In this document: positions 6,740 through 9,065 of the stretch, piece after piece
Numbering within the stretch: the stretch's first letter is position 1
Layout: each line of letters begins with the position of its first letter
Source of the DNA: Desulfurococcales archaeon
GTDB lineage: Archaea > Thermoproteota > Thermoprotei_A > Sulfolobales > NBVN01
Length of the DNA: 9,065 bases
NCBI GenBank assembly: GCA_027083115.1
Contig: JALWQN010000069.1
Coordinates: 9,970 to 19,034 of the forward strand
Direction of reading: 5' to 3'
Translations under genes and position numbers: made by a program
Notes under the pieces: model-generated
What the model saw: only the letters and a program-made list of their open reading frames with translations
Database searches by the model: none
What the model was told of the DNA's origin: nothing

Positions 6740-7195
6740 TCAGGTTGGCGCATTGAGTAAAGCTAAATAAAGCATATAGGTTACGGCGCCAGCAACAAGG
6801 AAAGTATCATTAACTGCCTTATTTGACGACTTAAAGAGCTTCAGGGAATAATTTCTTTCCCCTATAGGTGCTAAAGGATTAAAGCCCCTATAAGTCATTA
6901 AGTCACCTATTAAGTGCGTAGTCATTCCAGCAAAAACAGACCAGAAACCAAGATTGAAACCTAAGCCAATTACGTGGGTTAAGTATCCGATGAAGAAAGC
7001 AATTATTGCAGCAAGGAACAAGTTATGTGTGTACTTCCTGTGTGCAATTCTTAACCTAATATCTATGTCTGGAAGGGTTGATAAGGCTGTTGAGAGAATG
7101 ATTATGCTGTTCACGTAAAGTCCCCTCATCCCTAAGGCATAAGCAACCAATGAAGTTATGATAAGGTTTAACCCTACATGCCCTCTAGGATTCAT
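6740..7195 (-). CDS. YdjM/DUF457-type membrane-bound metal-dependent hydrolase
   Basis: Small integral membrane protein of the family annotated as metal-dependent hydrolase; no substrate is established for the family. Conserved polar motifs lie between helices: GHVG with H6, LPDID (D43, D45), HRKYTH (H52, R53, T56, H57), HLIGD (H94, D98) and FNPLAP (105-110). These are the usual candidate metal ligands. About five hydrophobic segments are seen (about 9-23, 27-41, 58-80, 82-97 and 131-147). At 151 residues it is within the family range. ATG 7195 is supported by GAGGT 7 bases upstream. It precedes tldD by 55 bases on the same strand and may share its transcript, but I know of no functional link between the families. 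Confidence 0.88.
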   Translation of the reverse strand: MNPRGHVGLNLIITSLVAYALGMRGLYVNSIIILSTALSTLPDIDIRLRIAHRKYTHNLFLAAIIAFFIGYLTHVIGLGFNLGFWSVFAGMTTHLIGDLMTYRGFNPLAPIGERNYSLKLFKSSNKAVNDTFLVAGAVTYMLYLALLNAPT

Positions 7196-7202
7196 GAGTT
7201 AG

Positions 7203-7233
7203 ACCTCACGCCCTCATTACTTATCCTAAAATA
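7203..7233 (-). promoter_or_regulatory. Probable promoter and ribosome binding site of the DUF457-type gene
   Basis: The minus strand has TATTTTAGG (7233-7225), a TATA-like box, then GAGGT (7207-7203), which lies 7 bases before ATG 7195. The rest of the spacer (7234-7330) is AT-rich, and I see nothing definite in it apart from the short palindrome GTTTAAAC at 7323-7330. Confidence 0.4.
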
Positions 7234-7330
7234 CCTCAATAATTCATTATTAGGTAAGATATAATTAAGTTAAGAAATCCGGAAATAACATCCTCAGAAC
7301 AAATTCGGTTTTAAGTAGAAGGGTTTAAAC

Positions 7331-7337
7331 AAAAAAA
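7331..7337 (-). terminator. T7 terminator tract after the secreted-protein gene
   Basis: The minus strand reads GCTTTTTTTG, 7 bases beyond the TAG stop at 7347-7345. A run of seven U residues in RNA right after the stop is a typical archaeal intrinsic termination signal. It suggests the secreted-protein gene is transcribed separately from the DUF457-tldDE group. Confidence 0.55.
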
Positions 7338-7344
7338 GCATTGT

Positions 7345-8745
7345 CTACGGGTTTGAGCAAGTTATCTGGTTAAGTTCGTTCCCAATATTCTTCAGTATAT
7401 TGTTTAAGAGCATCTTCACTTGCGGTGGCATATTTCCTTTGCTCATAGTGTCCTTAATTCTTGACTGAATGTTAATTAATGCTTCCTTATAGGTTGAGCA
7501 AGTTATTAGGCCCCTTCTGTAGGCGTGGTTTAGTGAAGTAAGTAGGTTCTTCAAGTTCATCAATCCCTTACCAACCATTGGGTGCTTACCTATCCAAGCG
7601 AGCCTGTGCTTCATGGCTTCAGCAGCTTTACTCCTCATTCTCTCAACAAATCCCTGAATCCACTTAAGTTTCCCATGCGTCCAGTTAGCCTGAACTATTA
7701 ACTCATGGATTATTGGTTTAATCTTGTTTAAAGCATCCTGAAGTATCAATATAGCTAACTCAGTGTTATTTTCTTGAAGCGCTTTCAAAGCTTTCACTGA
7801 GGCGTTATTAATTATTTCAGCAACCGTTTCGCTCTCATTAATTACCTTGTAACCTGCCGAATTAATATTAACTTTCTTTTCCAGCTCTCCTAATCTAGTC
7901 ACTAACATTCCAGACACATTCGCTAAATGACTTAATGCTTCCTCAGCATCAGCTGTTCTGTTTTCCTCAATCATGTTTATGGTTCTGTTCGTGAAGAACG
8001 CTAACTTACCCACGTTAATGCCGAAGTGCTTTATTGCTGCTTCAGCAATCACTGCTGCATGCCATTCCCTAGTTACTCCATGCTTAAAGATCACGAATGC
8101 CTTACTGATGTTTCTGTTTGCATTACCCAGCATTCTAGCTGCTTCCGAAACGTTTCCTTCCTGCAAGTACTGCCTAGCTTTTTCTAAGCTTGTTTGAGCT
8201 TCCTCAACAGCCTCAGAGATTTCTGAGGGTACCTTAATGGACTTATTCCCTAAGTAATTAAGCACCTTCTCCATCCTCTCAACAACTTCCTCCTTCTCTT
8301 GGAGAGCCCTCTGTAGAGCCCAACCCTTAAGCACTACCCTATATTGGGTTGGGAGAGCTGTCGATACATACCTGACTACTGGCATCAGTATCTGGGCTGC
8401 CTTCATGGATTCATGTATTGCCGCTTTCGGATCGCTTGAGATTAGGGCCGTAGCGTTCCTTAATATCGACACTGACTTATTTAGTGCTTTATGTAATGGT
8501 GTAGGCAATGATATGTTGTAGGTTTCTATGGTGTTATTAACCCAGCCAATCAAGCTCTTAACTTTAGATACCATTACTTCAGCAACTTCGGTTAAGTTAA
8601 CTTCTTGGCTAGTTGAGGTCGTTGTTTGGGTTGCGGTAGTAGTCGTTCCTGTACTACCAGCTAATGTAGCCAGAGGCACTATTGAGAGAGTCAGTAAAGC
8701 CAAAATTACAGAACTTATTAAGGCCTTACCACCAAATGCCTTCAT
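7345..8745 (-). CDS. Secreted or membrane-tethered all-helical protein with degenerate hairpin repeats, unknown function
   Basis: I do not recognise the family. Residues 8-29 are a strong signal peptide or N-terminal anchor, followed by a Thr/Ser-rich linker (31-46). The remaining 420 residues look almost entirely alpha-helical. At least four segments resemble each other as helical hairpins with a short turn rich in N, E, G or D: about 93-120, 187-215, 255-281 and 317-346. Each has small residues and leucines spaced like A..L...(turn)...EA..(L)..A...I. Fifteen N-x-S/T sequons are spread over residues 50-354, and none occur in the last 110 residues. The only cysteines, C416 and C463, could form a C-terminal disulfide. 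There is no C-terminal anchor and no enzymatic motif. ATG 8745 is supported by GGTGAT 6 bases upstream. A surface scaffold, adhesin or S-layer-associated protein is possible but unproven. Confidence 0.85.
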   Translation of the reverse strand: MKAFGGKALISSVILALLTLSIVPLATLAGSTGTTTTATQTTTSTSQEVNLTEVAEVMVSKVKSLIGWVNNTIETYNISLPTPLHKALNKSVSILRNATALISSDPKAAIHESMKAAQILMPVVRYVSTALPTQYRVVLKGWALQRALQEKEEVVERMEKVLNYLGNKSIKVPSEISEAVEEAQTSLEKARQYLQEGNVSEAARMLGNANRNISKAFVIFKHGVTREWHAAVIAEAAIKHFGINVGKLAFFTNRTINMIEENRTADAEEALSHLANVSGMLVTRLGELEKKVNINSAGYKVINESETVAEIINNASVKALKALQENNTELAILILQDALNKIKPIIHELIVQANWTHGKLKWIQGFVERMRSKAAEAMKHRLAWIGKHPMVGKGLMNLKNLLTSLNHAYRRGLITCSTYKEALINIQSRIKDTMSKGNMPPQVKMLLNNILKNIGNELNQITCSNP

Positions 8746-8751
8746 TCATGT

Positions 8752-8757
8752 ATCACC
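8752..8757 (-). promoter_or_regulatory. Ribosome binding site of the secreted-protein gene
   Basis: The minus strand reads GGTGAT, a 6-base match to the GGAGGTGAT consensus, 6 bases before ATG 8745. It supports that start codon. Confidence 0.65.
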
Positions 8758-8775
8758 AAACTAACCTCGAACCCT

Positions 8776-8789
8776 TTCTTAATTAAGAA
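8776..8789. promoter_or_regulatory. 14-bp perfect palindrome at the TATA position of the secreted-protein gene
   Basis: TTCTTAATTAAGAA reads the same on both strands. Its TTAATTAA core lies about 37 bases before ATG 8745 (minus strand), a distance that fits a TATA box with a leader of about 10 bases. It could therefore be the core promoter, an operator overlapping it, or both. Confidence 0.5.
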
Positions 8790-8822
8790 TCCGTGTGAAC
8801 GGAAGTAATATATCGCCCTAAA

Positions 8823-8858
8823 AACTGTTTCGTCCTTGTTGCGGAACGCGAAACAGTT
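8823..8858. repeat. Inverted repeat with perfect 10-bp arms, possible operator of the aminopeptidase gene
   Basis: AACTGTTTCG (8823-8832) and CGAAACAGTT (8849-8858) are exact reverse complements, separated by 16 bases, with arm centres 26 bp apart. An extra TCC (8833-8835) / GGA (8843-8845) pairing could extend the stem across a 3-base bulge. It ends 3 bases before the TATA-like box at 8862-8868, the right place for an activator or repressor site for the plus-strand gene. It lies upstream of both predicted transcription starts, so a DNA-binding role is likelier than an RNA hairpin. Confidence 0.6.
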
Positions 8859-8861
8859 AAG

Positions 8862-8868
8862 GATAAAT
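8862..8868 (+). promoter_or_regulatory. TATA-like box of the M17 aminopeptidase gene
   Basis: GATAAAT lies about 24 bases before the GTG at 8889, with the purine-rich TTAAG just upstream as a possible BRE. The spacing predicts a leaderless mRNA beginning at or near the GTG. No Shine-Dalgarno element precedes the start, which agrees. Confidence 0.45.
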
Positions 8869-8888
8869 CCCTAACCATGATGTCTTAA

Positions 8889-9065
8889 GTGGTGTTTGAA
8901 TTGATAACAAGTTACTCAGTCCTTAAGGATTTATCAAGAATTGAAACGGATGCTTTAGGAGTACTCCTCTTTAAGGATGAGGAAGTACCTCCTGAGCTAG
9001 AGGTTCTTGATAAGGAGTTAGGTGGAGAATTAAGTAATTTATTGAAGACTAAGGACTTCGGTGGG
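8889..9065 (+). CDS. pepA: Leucyl aminopeptidase (peptidase family M17), N-terminal 59 residues (cut by window end)
   Basis: Only part of the N-terminal, non-catalytic domain is present; the two-zinc catalytic domain lies beyond the window. I translated the open frame from base 8889 to the last base. It shows the M17 N-domain pattern: an acidic-hydrophobic strand ETDALGVLLFKDEEV (residues 19-33), then LEVLDKELGGELSNLLKTKDFGG (37-59), which matches the helix and the turn before the next strand in PepA-type enzymes. The product would release N-terminal residues from peptides in the cytoplasm. An in-frame TAA at 8886-8888 directly precedes GTG 8889, so the start is GTG 8889 or GTG 8892. The gene is divergent from the secreted-protein gene, with a spacer rich in symmetric sites. 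Confidence is limited by the short visible part. Confidence 0.78.
   Translation, partial: MVFELITSYSVLKDLSRIETDALGVLLFKDEEVPPELEVLDKELGGELSNLLKTKDFGG

Noticed and set aside
7323..7330. GTTTAAAC palindrome as a regulatory site
   Set aside because: An 8-bp palindrome in AT-rich DNA is expected by chance, and it lies behind a terminator rather than at a promoter.
8877..8894. Stop-codon readthrough or recoding at TAA 8886-8888 to extend the M17 protein N-terminally
   Set aside because: TAA is not a known archaeal recoding codon, only three residues would be added and GTG starts are common in this window.

Overview
The window reads as a piece of an archaeal chromosome, most likely a thermophilic member of the Thermoproteota (Crenarchaeota). 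The reasons are the preference for AGG/AGA arginine and ATA isoleucine codons, frequent TTG and GTG starts, AT-rich TATA-like boxes with very short leaders, Shine-Dalgarno elements matching GGAGGTGAT, a two-gene TrkA/TrkH potassium system, and secreted proteins with Thr-rich stalks and many N-glycosylation sequons. The genus cannot be fixed from sequence alone.

Left part (1-1549, minus strand): a potassium-uptake pair. trkA (two RCK-type halves) is followed by trkH, whose TTG start lies inside the last codons of trkA. trkH is cut off by the window edge after 120 codons. trkA is divergent from a gene on the plus strand (1690-3030) for an extracellular phosphoesterase of the acid phosphatase / phospholipase C family. 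This enzyme has a signal peptide, a Thr-rich stalk and a C-terminal membrane anchor.

Middle part (3031-7195): a spacer of about 200 bases between convergent genes holds a weak terminator, a 7-bp inverted repeat and a possible C/D-box guide RNA on the minus strand. Four minus-strand genes end at this spacer. In transcription order they are a YdjM/DUF457-type membrane protein, TldD, TldE (PmbA-like) and an unrecognised cysteine-containing protein of 221 residues. tldD and tldE are tightly coupled: the ribosome binding site of tldE is formed by the last codons and stop of tldD. This places the tldE start two codons downstream of the first possible GTG.

Right part (7196-9065): a secreted, all-helical, heavily sequon-bearing protein of unknown function (minus strand) is divergent from the start of an M17 leucyl aminopeptidase gene (plus strand, cut by the window end). 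The spacer between them carries two clean symmetric elements: a 14-bp perfect palindrome at the TATA position of the secreted-protein gene, and a 10-bp-arm inverted repeat just upstream of the aminopeptidase TATA-like box.

Functionally the window mixes potassium uptake, cell-surface phosphate-ester hydrolysis and intracellular peptide breakdown (TldD/TldE plus M17 aminopeptidase). I see no mobile element, CRISPR array, tRNA or rRNA gene. I found no clear evidence of a new multi-gene system. The best leads are the secreted helical-repeat protein, the unrecognised gene after tldE, the candidate guide RNA, and the palindromes in the 8746-8888 spacer.
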